Assembly: GCA_030765065.1 (NCBI GenBank)
Contig: CM060978.1
Coordinates: 54,340,421 to 54,404,420, forward strand
DNA length: 64,000 nt
Source: Deroplatys truncata
Taxonomy: Eukaryota; Arthropoda; Insecta; Mantodea; Mantidae
Direction: 5' to 3'
A program made the translations under genes and the position numbers. The notes beneath the pieces were generated by a model. The model saw nothing but the letters and a program-made list of their open reading frames with translations. It ran no database searches and was not told the DNA's origin. Every line of letters begins with the position of its first letter. Within the stretch, counting starts at the first letter, position 1. Below, piece after piece: positions 11,371 to 22,260 of the stretch.

Positions 11371-13549
11371 AGTTCCACGTATGGACGCCAATTTGAAGTA
11401 GGTAGTTGCTGCTACGTATTGAAAGTCAGTTTGTAGATGCTGTATTATATTTCAACTGTTGGGGAACCGAACTTGTAGTAGTTGCAACCGCACGTATGGT
11501 ACCCGGTTTCTGGTAGCCTTCGCCCCAAATGTACTTTCAGGTGGCCTTTGCCCCAAGTTTAAAAAACAATATTAACTTTGTAATTAAAGTGTTTCTTTAA
11601 ATATTTAATATTTATGTTTGCCTCGGCCGCATCAGTATTATTTTAGAGACATGAATATCTTGGCAGACGTGATGCGACTAGGAATGTAGGCTTACACAGA
11701 TTATATTTTTTACTTCACTTCTTTTTATTAATCCTTGATACGATTTAAATAACAACTCACTGATATAGAGAGCTGTGAGATTCTTTTTACTAATTAATTA
11801 CTTTTTTTAACACACTTATTTTTCGTCTCACACGAATACATATTATATTTCTTGAGGACACTTTGCGTCTGGTTATGAGCACTGTTTGGAGGCAACTGAA
11901 TTGATTTCAACCGTCTAAACTTGTAAATTTCTGTATTTCAAGTCTCTGATTGGGTAATACTACTCCAATAGAATATATGCATTTAACTAAAGCTTTTTCT
12001 GGTTGTTGATTGGCTATTTTTATAAACTGTCACTAGAATTCCAAGAAACACAAGTAACATTTAAACTCTCAAATTCATTATTGCCTCAAGGTTACCTCAT
12101 TGTTAGCAACTTTTAACTTATTATTCTCACAGCTCCTACATTATTAAATTACGTAATGCATTCACACAGCATTATTACACATGAATACAATAATATAAGC
12201 ATATGCAATGACTGTTACATACATTTTACAAATTATTACACATGAATACAATAATATAAGCATATGCAATGACTGTTACATACATTTTACAAATTATTAC
12301 ACATGAATACAATAATATAAACATATGCAATGACTGTTACATACATTTTACAAATTATTACACATGAATATAATAATATAAGCATATGCAATGACTGTTA
12401 CATACATTTTACAAATTATTACACATGAATACAATAATATAAGCATATGCAATGACTGTTACATACATTTTACAAATTATTACACATGAATACAATAATA
12501 TAAGCATATGCAATGACTGTTACATACATTTTACAAATTATTACACATGAATACAATAATATAAACATATGCAATGACTGTTACATACATTTTACAAATT
12601 ATTACACATGAATATAATAATATAAGCATATGCAATGACTGTTACATACATTTTACAAATTATTACACATGAATACAATAATATAAGCATATGCAATGAC
12701 TGTTACATACATTTTACAAATTATTACACATGAATACAATAATATAAACATATGCAATGACTGTTACATACATTTTACAAATTATTACACATGTTTACAA
12801 TAATATAAACATATGCAATGACTGTTACATACATTTTACAAATTATTACACATGAATACAATAATATAAACATATGCAATGACTGTTACATACATTTTAC
12901 AAATTATTACACATGAATACAATAATATAAACATATGCAATGACTGTTACATACATTTTACAAATTATTACACATGAATACAATAATATAAGCATATGCA
13001 ATGACTGTTACATACATTTTACAAATTATTACACATGAATACAATAATATAAGCATATGCAATGACTGTTACATACATTTTACAAATTATTACACATGAA
13101 TACAATAATATAAACATATGCAATGACTGTTACATACATTTTACAAATTATTACACATGAATACAATAATATAAGCATATGCAATGACTGTTACATACAT
13201 TTTACAAATTATTACACATGAATACAATAATATAAGCATATGCAATGACTGTTACATACATTTTACAAATTATTACACATGAATACAATAATATAAGCAT
13301 ATGCAATGACTGTTACATACATTTTACAAATTATTACACATGAATACAATAATATAAGCATATGCAATGACTGTTACATACATTTTACAAATTATTACAC
13401 ATGTTTACAATAATATAAACATATGCAATGACTGTTACATACATTTTACAAATTATTACACACACATATTGCTTTAAGGCGGGATGTTATTAAATTTACA
13501 TATTATATAATTTGACTGAAATCATTTAGGTGTTAAAAACACTGCCTCA
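11371..13549 (+). mobile_element. LTR-like repeat, family G copy 2, enlarged by a satellite
   Basis: Same block order as the other G copies: CACGTATGGACGCCAATTTG, TGTTGGGGAACCGAAC, TATAGAGAGCTGTGAGA, TGCCTCAAGGTTACCTCATT, CACAGCTCCTACATTATTAA, and an ACTGCCTCA end at 13549. The segment near its end, present once in copies 1 and 5, has been amplified to 21 units (12179-13459), roughly doubling the copy's length. No coding region. Confidence 0.7.
12179..13459. repeat. 61-bp satellite array, 21 units
   Basis: Unit begins ACATGAATACAATAATATAA and ends TTACAAATTATTAC. Unit starts fall at exact 61-bp steps from 12179 to 13399 with no indels. Variants (GAATAC/GAATAT/GTTTAC; AAGC/AAAC) repeat as a four-unit block in units 1-4 and 5-8, i.e. 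a 244-bp higher-order repeat. The last unit carries the GTTTAC variant, like the single ancestral unit in family G copy 1. Confidence 0.97.
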
Positions 13550-13554
13550 CACCC

Positions 13555-13860
13555 CGCAGGAGGAAAGGATGAAGTGAAGGAACCACAAGAGGCCTCAGGC
13601 CACAGAGACGTCTAGTACACCCGACCCACTATTTGAGCTGCCAGCCTAGCTGCCCTCTAACGTCCACGGCAAAAGCTTTCCTTGCAGCAAGCAGTCTGTC
13701 CGACACCGCCATACACCACAAAACTTAAAAGCTTAACTGAAAGACGAGAAGCAAATGCAATTAATAGAAAATGAAGAAAAGGAAATTGTGACAGATGATG
13801 AACCACCCCAGCATTCGCTTTGGAGCAGGGAAAACCACGAAAACCCCAAGATTAGAGTGG
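13555..13860 (-). repeat. SINE-3 partial copy
   Basis: Minus-strand piece of the third tRNA-headed SINE: an AGGAGGAAAGGATGAAG block near its 3' side and CCCAGCATTCGCTTTGG with CAGGGAAAACCACGAAAA, as in the copies at 55.8 and 59.1 kb. The tRNA-like head is missing. The 112-codon frame over 13755-14093 straddles this SINE and family H and is not a gene. Confidence 0.6.
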
Positions 13861-13959
13861 GCACTATCGTTCTATCTTCAAATATAGATTCTATCTTCAT
13901 GGAGTCCTCTGCTTATGAGCTGTTGTGGAATCCTGTTGGAACAAAGAATGGTTGTTCTT

Positions 13960-15090
13960 CCGTCATGCTATATTCACACGACTTTTTCTACCCATTCAAC
14001 AAACTATTCTTACAAAACTTACTCTTCTGTCTGCTTCATGCTAATCGGGAAAGAAGATTTGCAGAATTTATTTTATTAGATATGTCCTTGTAGGTATACA
14101 GCAGGCTTAAGCGACAGTCAGATCTTTTAAGAGCTGGTCAATATGTGATAGCTTTGAAATTTTCTTTGCATGACCAGGAGGGGGGAATGGCGATTTTGCA
14201 GTTGAAAAAGTATAAGGAGGCGACGGCGTGGCCGAGTGGTTAGACGGCTTGCCGCCCACCAAGGCGGCACGGGTTGTATCCCAGGGAACCGTGGGATTTG
14301 TGGTGGACAAAGTGGTGCCTGGGCGGATTTTCTCCGTTTTCCCCACCGTTAATTCCACCATTTGCTCCATCAACGCCGTTCCTTTCATCAATTTCGCCTT
14401 CATTTCATATCATCTTCCCTCGCTCTCATACCTGCCTACTACCGATCTCCCATTCCAGGTTCTTCATTCTCTGATTCAGTGTTCGTCTGCTCCTCCACAG
14501 GCCTCTGATTCTAGGCACGGTTGTAAGTCCTAGGGGGCTATATATGAGGAGGCTAAGTAAGCAGAAAGTACAAAGTATTTGACAATTCAAAACAATAATA
14601 AAGAATATCTCTGAAATACTTAGATTCGCAAAAATTTTTACATGACAAATTGTGGATATAACGAGATCTGCATTTTTTGTGTATTAAGTTTTCGTCTCCC
14701 TCTTACTGTTCACAAGTTATAAAAAATTCACTCAAAATGAAGACGATTCCGCTGGTTATTTCCCAGAAAATTCAAGATATAAATTTTGCCATGTAATTAT
14801 CTTGAATCGTTATAGGGCCACTTTTGAGAAACTAAAAAATTTCCCAAAATGCCCATGTAAAAGGTAGTTTGGGCTGGGGATTTTATTGAAAATCTTCATG
14901 TCTAATCTTTGTAAAATAATGAGCTTGATACCAAGTTTGGTATACATCAGACTTCTCGCTTTTAAGTTATGCTCCTCTCCCCCCCCCACACACACTTCTT
15001 TCTAAAAATACTTTGTGTTCATGGGTCCTCAAAACATATATTTCCAGTGAAATATCGGTATTGAATTTTGAGGTAGAATACAACAATTTC
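13960..15090 (+). repeat. Old family H copy, split by SINE-2
   Basis: Diverged + copy: CACACGACTTTTTCTACCC near the start, AAGCGACAGTCAGATCTTTT, then (after the SINE at 14218-14555) GAATATCTCTGAAATAC, CCCAGAAAATTCAAGATATA, GATACCAAGTTTGGTATACA, a short CACACACA run and TCCAGTGAAATATCGG. The terminus is replaced by the foldback element at 15106. Confidence 0.75.
14218..14555 (+). repeat. SINE-2, tRNA-headed
   Basis: RNA polymerase III-type head: box A TGGCCGAGTGG at 14229-14239 fits the consensus, and box B is the weaker GGGTTGTATCCC. The head resembles a type II (Ser/Leu) tRNA. A body with GGATTTGTGGTGGACAAAG, GGTGCCTGGGCGGATTTTCT and CATTTCATATCATC follows, and the 3' part is TTGTAAGTCCTAGGGGGC. 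Flanks GAAAAAGTATAAG and GAAAGTACAAAG look like a diverged target-site duplication. Two more copies lie at 47.3 and 58.1-58.4 kb. Confidence 0.85.
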
Positions 15091-15105
15091 TCTGGTTCAC
15101 AACCT

Positions 15106-15853
15106 GGCTGGTTCACAACCGCCCGAGAACGGTAACCAGAACGGAAACGAGAACGGGAATGCATATCGATCACAAAGTGAAAGTTGATTTTGCGCACTGG
15201 GATTTCATTTGTTTTTAACTGACCAATGATATTTTTTCACCTACTTCTAATTTAGCCAAGCCAACGTAAAAATTCGATAGAGTAAACATTATCTAATTGT
15301 ATATCCATTACATTTCCGATCCCTCTGCTTATGCCAAGCTTTCATTCCTTTATTTAATGGCATACATTAAAATCGTTTATTGTTCTTTTTTCATTTCCAC
15401 CGGTTTTAGCTGTTCTTTGTAGCTTTTGCCATTGTTTCTTAGGTAATAGCCAGTTTTGAGTTGCATATAAACAAACTACAAATGATCCCTTCACCATAGG
15501 AACCAACGCTGATTAGATTTGCGGGTGTCGGGATGAGGTTAGGAAGCACATTTACTACTAATTCCTTTAACTTTCATGTTTCCAGCTTGCGACTATAGAG
15601 AGCACTAGTGGCTGTTTCATGCCACGGCCGCCTAAAACAACTGTAGAGTGAAGAGTCTAATATGCACAATTGGGATCTAATATGCCGTGCCCGGGAACGA
15701 GAACGAGAAAGTTAAAAGTTGGGCAACACTTTTTTCCCGTTCCCGGGGCCCGGGAAGGCTTCCCGTCGATTGTGAACATTCCCATTTGAATATATGTATT
15801 TCAACTTTCTCGTTCTCGTTCTGGTTACCGTTCTCGTTGGTTGTGAACCAGCC
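15106..15853. mobile_element. Foldback/MITE-like element with ~45-bp terminal inverted repeats
   Basis: Left end GGCTGGTTCACAACC...GAGAACGGTAACCAGAACG (15106-15150) is the reverse complement of the right end (15809-15853) with few mismatches. A second inverted pair built on GAACGAGAACGAGAAAGTT (about 15693 and 15830) makes an inner hairpin. It encodes no protein, so it would depend on another transposase. It sits near the end of an old family H copy. No clear target-site duplication was seen, so the superfamily is open. Confidence 0.8.
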
Positions 15854-15912
15854 TTTACTATAGGTAGGAGTGGGTAGAGAAAAATTATGTGAGTGCAATA
15901 TAAGATTTTTTG
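15854..15912 (-). repeat. Family H end fragment (TCTGATG side)
   Basis: GGGTAGAGAAAAATTATGTG followed by AGTGCAATATAAGATTTT, matching the diverged TCTGATG-side terminus also seen near 10.35 and 45.37 kb. 15913-16200 holds nothing recognised. Confidence 0.5.
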
Positions 15913-16202
15913 CTCTCTCCGTAACGTACAGCAATGCGTATTTAAATACCACGACCGAAAGAATAACACAGAGAAACCAAATACATGGTATAAGTAAATA
16001 ACTTCCTAAATGAGACCTGTATGAATATAACAATGCAGCATATGATGCAAGAAGGCAACTACATATCTATAACACCACCACTTATCAGCAAGCCACTTTC
16101 TTACTAAATACGGCACCCACAGACTGGACACCGATACATGAAATAATTGGGAAAGGAAACGTTCTAGGAGTTTAGGATACCACGGCATTTGGACTAAAAA
16201 AA

Positions 16203-17093
16203 TCTGATGTGTTACACTCACATAACTTTCTCTACTCTTGTACACCTAATTTTACAAACGCCTATTCTCCATATGCTTCATGTTAATCGAGATATCGAGA
16301 TGCCAATCTTATTGATAATTTTCTTGTAGATGCAAGGGGAATATGGTAGCTTTTAAGCGATAGTCAAATATTTTAACGCTGGTTGCTATGTGTGGCATTC
16401 CATTCTCTTTGCATGTCCAGAACATAAAAAAAATGAATAACGAATTTGAGAAAAAGTATAAGTATTGGAAAATTTAAGGGAATAACAAGCAATATCTCGC
16501 AAACGGTTCACTCAACAAAAGAAATGTATATGACATAAATTGTGTATTTTAACGCGATCTACATTTTTCGTGTAGTAAACTTTTGTCTATCTCTTATGGT
16601 TTACCAGTTATGAAAAAGTCGTTCATAATGAAGAATACTTTTGGAGACATTCCCAGAAAATTCGAGATATACATTTTATTTGTCATGACAATATCTTAAA
16701 CATATGATATTTTAATCAAAATCGTTAGAGCCGTTTTTGAGAAAATTAAAATTTTCGAAAAATGTTCCATGTAAAGGGTAGTCTGGGGTGGAGGGATTTT
16801 CTTGAAAACCTTCGTGTCGCATCTCTGGAAGATACTGAACCTAAATACCAAGTTTGGTGCTTATCCGATTGTTCGTTTTTGAGTTATGCTGTTCACAGAC
16901 ACACACACAGACACACACACAGACACACACACAGACACACACACACACACAGACACACACACGGACATGTTTCTAAAAATGCTTTTTTTGGATTCAGGAG
17001 GTCTCAAAACGTGTATTTCCGGTGAAATCTCGGTATCGAATTTTTGGGTGGAATGCAATACTTCCCCTACTTACTATACGTAGTAGAGAAAGT
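16203..17093 (+). repeat. Family H copy, near full length
   Basis: TCTGATGTGTTACACTCAC at the start and GTAGTAGAGAAAGT at the end, both in A-runs. It has an extended GACACACACACA microsatellite at about 16900-16960. All blocks are in consensus order. Open frames across it run through the microsatellite and are not conserved in frame among copies. Confidence 0.93.
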
Positions 17094-17720
17094 AAAAATC
17101 TGGAGAATACCTCAGTCCGGGAGGACGGTCCTGACGGAATTTGGACCGCAGACCTCACGTTCACCAGTCCGTGCCTTCACAACTTCTGTTACCCGTATCG
17201 GTAGCAAGCCACTGAAGAATATGGTAAGGAATGCGACTACGCAACTAAGATAAAATGTGCGACACATGAGTAAAGCAATTTGACCTCGCGTTAAATAAGC
17301 TAAATAATGACTACCTTGCACTACATGGGTCGAGATTTTCAGTGCGTACAGACAGGCCTGGAATTTACGTAACATCTGCGCTCCGCAGAGGACATTAATC
17401 TTCCATCGACCAAATACGGATGGTGTTTTTGTACCCTACTATGCGTGTAATTTGAATAAGAAATTTAGAAACTCGCATGAATGATTAACTCTCTCTGCTA
17501 CCACGTGACATGCATTTTATTCTATAGCAAGGATGCCCAAATGTTGCATATTGCACGTTTTATGTGCTGGGCTGACATTTGTATAGTCGTGAATGAGAAA
17601 TAAATTTAAACTGTGCTCCTTTTTTGTGGTGTGGTGATCTGTTGGATGTATTACTTGTTGTTGTTATCTCCATACAGCCAGTCACTTGTGTAGCCTGTTT
17701 TGTTTATCTGCTTACACTAG
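17094..17720. other. Unassigned sequence
   Basis: No gene recognised. 17100-17260 is locally richer in G+C but matches nothing I know. Confidence 0.45.
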
Positions 17721-17769
17721 ATTCACTCTTAGGTTGATCCGCGGCAAAACAAACCCACGTGGTCAGTGC

Positions 17770-17787
17770 ACCGTGTTGCAACACGGT
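17770..17787. other. 18-bp perfect palindrome inside the left end of the transposon
   Basis: ACCGTGTTGCAACACGGT is its own reverse complement and lies just inside the left terminal inverted repeat. Such subterminal palindromes can be protein-binding sites, but no function is shown here. Confidence 0.7.
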
Positions 17788-18001
17788 ACCAATGCGCCCA
17801 GGAAAGTAGTCCCATGCTAATCTCTGAATTTTAGAATGAATCTATCCTTAAATAGTATAATATTCTATACAAGTACCTAAGGTTTTATTTAACGCTGATT
17901 TATACTGTAAAACAGAGCTACAAGTCCATTACGCAATTCGTATGAGTCACCTGACCTCCGGGTAGGCGCAGAATATTGTTTACAGCCAGAAACGAGCAGT
18001 T

Positions 18002-18436
18002 GTGTTTACTATCATGGCGGACGGTGAATTTGCTCTTGTTTTCGTCAAATTACGTAAAGAATTAGCATTGACTAGTGGTGAAAAAACAATAGTGTTGAAT
18101 CTTTATTATGAGTTATGTGAGAAATATCCAACACTTTCTGCGAAAGAAATGGTGAAATTAACTTCTGAGTTCACCGGTGTTTCGAATACAAGTATAAACA
18201 GTGCTTGTGCAGAAAAATCTGAAAAGAGAAAAGCAGTCACACCCGGAAAAAAAAGAAAGCATATGAAATACGCGATGCAGGAATGTAGTTATTTTGAGAA
18301 CAATGCAATTTGCGTAACAGTACACAATTTCTTTTTTAAAATGAGCCGCCAACAGTTAATAAAGTGCCGCTTCCAGAGAGCGAATAAATTAGGTTATCGT
18401 ATACCTGTTACTTTATTTTTCGCTCATTTATTTTAG
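18002..18436 (+). pseudogene. DDE transposase N-terminal region (truncated)
   Basis: Lies inside the 17721-18680 transposon. MADGEFALVFVKLRKELALT starts at the internal ATG 18014, which has the better context (ATCATGGCG). Then come SGEKTIVLNLYYELCEKYP, a helix-turn-helix-like segment (LSAKEMVKLTSEFTGVSNTSI), a basic linker SEKRKAVTPGKKRKHMK and AICVTVHNFFF. The order (helix-turn-helix, TPGKKRK, then a VHxFF segment) matches the DNA-binding half of a Tc1/IS630-type insect transposase family. After NFFFK a neighbouring frame reads NEPPTVNKVPLPES, so a frameshift is likely near 18340. The catalytic DDE half is absent. It could at most encode a DNA-binding fragment. Confidence 0.6.
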
Positions 18437-18680
18437 AATTAACTATTATTATATGTGCAAACTATCAATCTTATCACCTTTAACCCTTAACAGAATATGC
18501 TAGTCACCATTTCAGTTGTCGAAATAAGGACTCTTGTTTCTTTTTGCACTACGTGCCACTTGTACTCGCCACATGGTCTGAAAGTGTGACAGTATTTCTA
18601 GTGCGAATGGCGGAAGGATACATTATTGCTATGACTGGTCACCTGGGGTTTATTTTGACGCGGATCAACCTAAGAGTGAA

Positions 18681-19265
18681 TGCAGAGCAGTTAACTCTTT
18701 GTCGTTCCCGTTTATTTTTTTTCTCTATCAATTGAGGGCATGGTCGGCGGTTTGCCTTATGCGAGTGGTGGAAGGGGTTTTTACCGCATTGAAGGTACGG
18801 CGTGGTTACTACTGGAACGTCTGGAATGGACAGACGTTCATTCTGAGTGGAAGCATTTCTTGGATTTTGGTGTTCGCCAGTTTTGCTAATGTTTAGCAGT
18901 TTTAATTTTTCTTATCGACAAGATTTTATTAATTAGAAGGAGAGTTCTTTTTCCAAATTTTGCCTGCGGGGTTATTATTAAAAGGGCGTCGTTTGATGGT
19001 GGGAGTGGTGGGTGGTTGGAGTTTAGGGCACAAACCGAAAAATATCGTTTTTCAGGTAACTCGCAAGTGACTGGGTTAAAACATAGTTTTAAGTGTGTGC
19101 TTGTGCATTTTGTTTTTCTTAAATTTTATACATGGTAGTTGAAGTCACAGATTCCTCGCGATAAATGCAGGTGCGATTTAAGTACCTTATATTTCAACAC
19201 TACTCCCAAATTTTTTCTGTATCAGAAAAGTAAGATAACTTGTGAACATATAACATTTGCTATGT
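18681..19265. other. Unassigned sequence
   Basis: Contains short GT-rich text but no recognised gene or repeat. CAAGTGACTGG at about 19067 is the reverse complement of CCAGTCACTTG at about 17681, so a larger, weak inverted structure around the transposon is possible. Confidence 0.4.
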
Positions 19266-19269
19266 TTAT

Positions 19270-19399
19270 TACTTTCTCTACTACGTATAGTAAGTAGGGG
19301 AAGTATTGTATTCCACCCAAAAATTCGATACCGAGATTTCACCGGAAATATATGTTTTCAGGCCCCCTGAATCCAAAAAAAGCATGTTTGGAAACGTGT

Positions 19400-19432
<33 letters not shown>

Positions 19433-20108
19433 GGTCTCTGTGTGTGTCTGTGTGTCTGTGAACACCAAACTTGGTATTTAGGCTCAGTATCTTCCAGAGA
19501 TGCGACACGAAAGTTTTCAAGAAAATCCCCCCACTCCATATTACCCTTTACATGGAACATTTTTCGAAAATTTTAATTCTCTCAAAAATGGCTCCAACGA
19601 TTTTGATTAAAATATCATATGTTTAAGATATTTTCATGACAAATGAAACGTATATCTCAAATTTTCTGGGAATGTCTCCAAAAGTATTCTTCATTGTGAA
19701 CGACTTCTGCATAACTGGTAAACCATAAGAGATAGACCAAATTTTACTAAACAAAAAATGTAGACAGCGTTAAAATACACAATTTATGTCATACTTTTTT
19801 TTGTTGAGTGAACCATTTTCGAGATATTCTTTGTTATTCCCTTAAACTTTCCAATACTTTCTCTCAGATGGGAATTCGTTATTCATTTTTTATGTCCTGG
19901 ACATAAAAAGAGAATGGAATGCTCCACATAGCAACCAGCTCTTAAAATATTTGACTATCACTTAAAGCCTACCATATTCTCCTTGCATCTACAAGAAAAT
20001 TAGCAATAAGATTTACATCTCCATTAACATGAAGCATATGGAGAATAAGCGTTTGTAAAAGTAGTTTGTACAAGAGTAGAGAAAGTCATGTGAGTGTAAC
20101 ACAACAGA
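19270..20108 (-). repeat. Family H copy
   Basis: Minus orientation: ACTTTCTCTACTACGTATAG at 19270, a GT microsatellite at 19400-19460, and GTGTAACACAACAGA at the other end followed by a long T-run. Blocks are in consensus order. Confidence 0.93.
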
Positions 20109-20563
20109 TTTTTTTTTAGTCATAGTTGATATAGATGCATCCATTGACATGGAAGAATTGGGCATCATATTATTATAACACTTGTAAATTGTTATAAAAT
20201 TAAAAGCATTTTAATATGCTTTCCTGGAATACCGTTTTGTAACTGTATGGAACTGAAAAAGGTATACGAAAATGTAGAATTCTTTTTCAAATGATAGCGC
20301 CGATGATTTTTTTATAGTCCAAAAAAAACTATTAATTGGTTATATTCATTGGGAGATTAAATATTTCCTTTTCTATTACTATTGTTCTGAGCTTGCAAGT
20401 TCATTTATTGTGTGATGCTAGTTTTTAAAAAAATGGCACTTTTCAAGTGATCATTGCAGCTAAACGTAACAGTAAGATTCAATCGTCCAAGGTAACGCCA
20501 GATTCACCGGTTTAATGCAAGATAACAAAATAGCAACCGAGATCCCAAAGTCCAACTGAGAAA

Positions 20564-22260
20564 AACTGATAAAGAACAAATTCAAAACAAAATTTAAAAA
20601 TATCCTTTAGAAGAAATGTTAAATAAGCCATCTTTGTTTTCGAGTTTTTTTATATTAATTTTTGTTTGTGGAGTTAAAGTTTGCTTTACTGATTATTAAA
20701 GAATCTTTTGCATATTTTGTAGTATATTTATGAGGATTTGGGTTTAGTATTTATGATTTGAAAGCTAAATTTTGTTTAATTTAATGTTTGATTAACTTTT
20801 CCTTTTCCACTTTGAAACGTTTCGAGATATTTTGGTGTTACTAGTTGATAAGAATTTTGTAATAAGAAAAATCTTTTGTGTGGGGTTTTGATTATGTTCG
20901 TTATTTGGTGAAAATTGATGGTTAATGGTTATAGGTTTAACCGAGATATATTGATAAAGAATAAATATGAAAGAAAAATTTAGGAAATCCTTGAGAGGGA
21001 ATGTTAAATAAGATATATTTGTTTTCAAGTTTTAAATATTAATCTTTCTTTTTCGTTTTGATCAGTTAAAGTTTGCTTTATTGTGATCATCAAAGTTTTT
21101 TTGAGTTTTTCTCTTAGTAGTATATTTATGAGGATTTCGGTTTAGTATTTATGATTTGAATTAATGCTTTATTAATTTTTCCTTTTTACTTTCTCTACTA
21201 CGTATAGTAAGTAGGGGAAGTATTGTATTCTACCCAAAAATTCGATACCGAGATTTCACCGGAAATACATGTTTTGAGATCCGCTGAATCCAAAAAAAGC
21301 ATTTCTGGAAACATGTCCGTGTGTTTGTGTCTGTCTGTCTGTGAACCGCATAACTCAGAAACGAACAGTCGGATAAACACCAAACTTGGTATTTAGGTTC
21401 AGTATCTTCCACAGATGCGACAGGAAGGTTTTCAAGAAACCCCCCCCCAGATTACCCTTTACATGGAACATTTTTCGAAAATTTTAATTTTCTCAAAAAT
21501 GGCTCTAACGATTTTCATTAAAATATCATATGTTTAAGATATTTTTATGACAAATAAAATGTATATCTTGAATTTTCTGGGAATGTCTCCAAAAGTATTC
21601 TTCATTGTGAACGACTTTTGGTAAACTGGTAAACTATAAGAGATAGACAAAATTTTACTACACAAAAAATATAGATCGCGTTAAAATACACAATTTATGC
21701 CATATACATTTTTGTTGTTTAGTGAACCATTTTTAAGATATTGCTTGTTATTCGCTTAAATTTTTCAATACTTATTTTCTCAAATGGGAATTCGTTATTC
21801 ATTTTTTTTATCTTGGATATGCAAAGAGTATTAATCTGTGGCAAAGGGAATGGTGCTGCACCTAGCAACCAGCTATTAAGAGATATGTATGTGCTTAAAG
21901 GCTACTGTATTTCTATATTGCCCTTGTAAATATATATTCCCCTTACATCTACAAGGAAATTAGCAATAAGATAGAGACTGCAAATGTTTATCTCGATTAA
22001 CATGAAGTAGATGGAGAATAAGCGTTTGTAAAAATAGTTTGTACAAGAGTAGAGAAAGTCATGTGAGTGTAACACATCAGATTTTTTCACTTTGAAACGT
22101 TTCGAGATATTTTGTATTACTAGTTAAGAAATGTGCAATAAGAAAATACTTTAGTGTTTTTTTATCATGTTCGTTATTTGGTGAAAACTGATGGCTAATA
22201 GTTATGGATTTCATGGAAAAAAGCCACTGAAAGTTATCTTTTGAATTATATCACTGTTTA
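20564..22260. repeat. Local tandem duplication of a ~375-bp AT-rich unit
   Basis: Unit 1 (about 20564-20940) and unit 2 (about 20941-21182 plus 22088-22222) share TTGCTTTACTG/TTGCTTTATTG, AGTATATTTATGAGGATTT, GTTTAGTATTTATGATTTGA, CACTTTGAAACGTTTCGAGA and ATGTTCGTTATTTGGTGAAA. Unit 2 is interrupted by a family H element, which makes unit 1 its empty-site reference. No gene seen in the unit. Confidence 0.85.
21188..22081 (-). repeat. Family H copy with defined ends (894 bp)
   Basis: Minus orientation, ACTTTCTCTACTACG at 21188 to ACACATCAGA at 22081. It is inserted into the T-run of duplication unit 2: CCTTTTT, then the element, then TTTTTTCACTTTG, against CCTTTTCCACTTTG in unit 1. This fixes both ends and shows the T-run target. 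Confidence 0.95.

Larger units (their letters stand above)
17721..18680. mobile_element. Short DNA transposon with ~48-bp terminal inverted repeats
   Basis: Left end ATTCACTCTTAGGTTGATCC (17721 on) is matched by its reverse complement ending at about 18680, continuing inward as GCGGCAAAACAAACCC versus GCGTCAAAATAAACCC, then ACGTGGTCAG versus AGGTGACCAG. The 960-bp element contains one frame (18002-18436) that is the N-terminal part of a transposase. It is therefore best read as an internally deleted, non-autonomous derivative. Target-site duplication not resolved. Confidence 0.82.

Noticed and set aside
12179-13459. CRISPR-like array
   Set aside because: All 61 bp repeat with no variable spacers, and the context is eukaryotic repeat DNA. 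It is a satellite.
16762-17025. Recurrent open frames (MFHVKGSLGWGDFLENLRVASLED...) in many family H copies
   Set aside because: The same region is open in several frames and on both strands because it crosses a CA/GT microsatellite with no stops. The frame and ends differ between copies, and many copies have it broken.
17681-19077. Larger inverted repeat around the 17.7-18.7 kb transposon
   Set aside because: Only an 11-bp match (CCAGTCACTTG and its complement) was found, which is too short to support a larger element.
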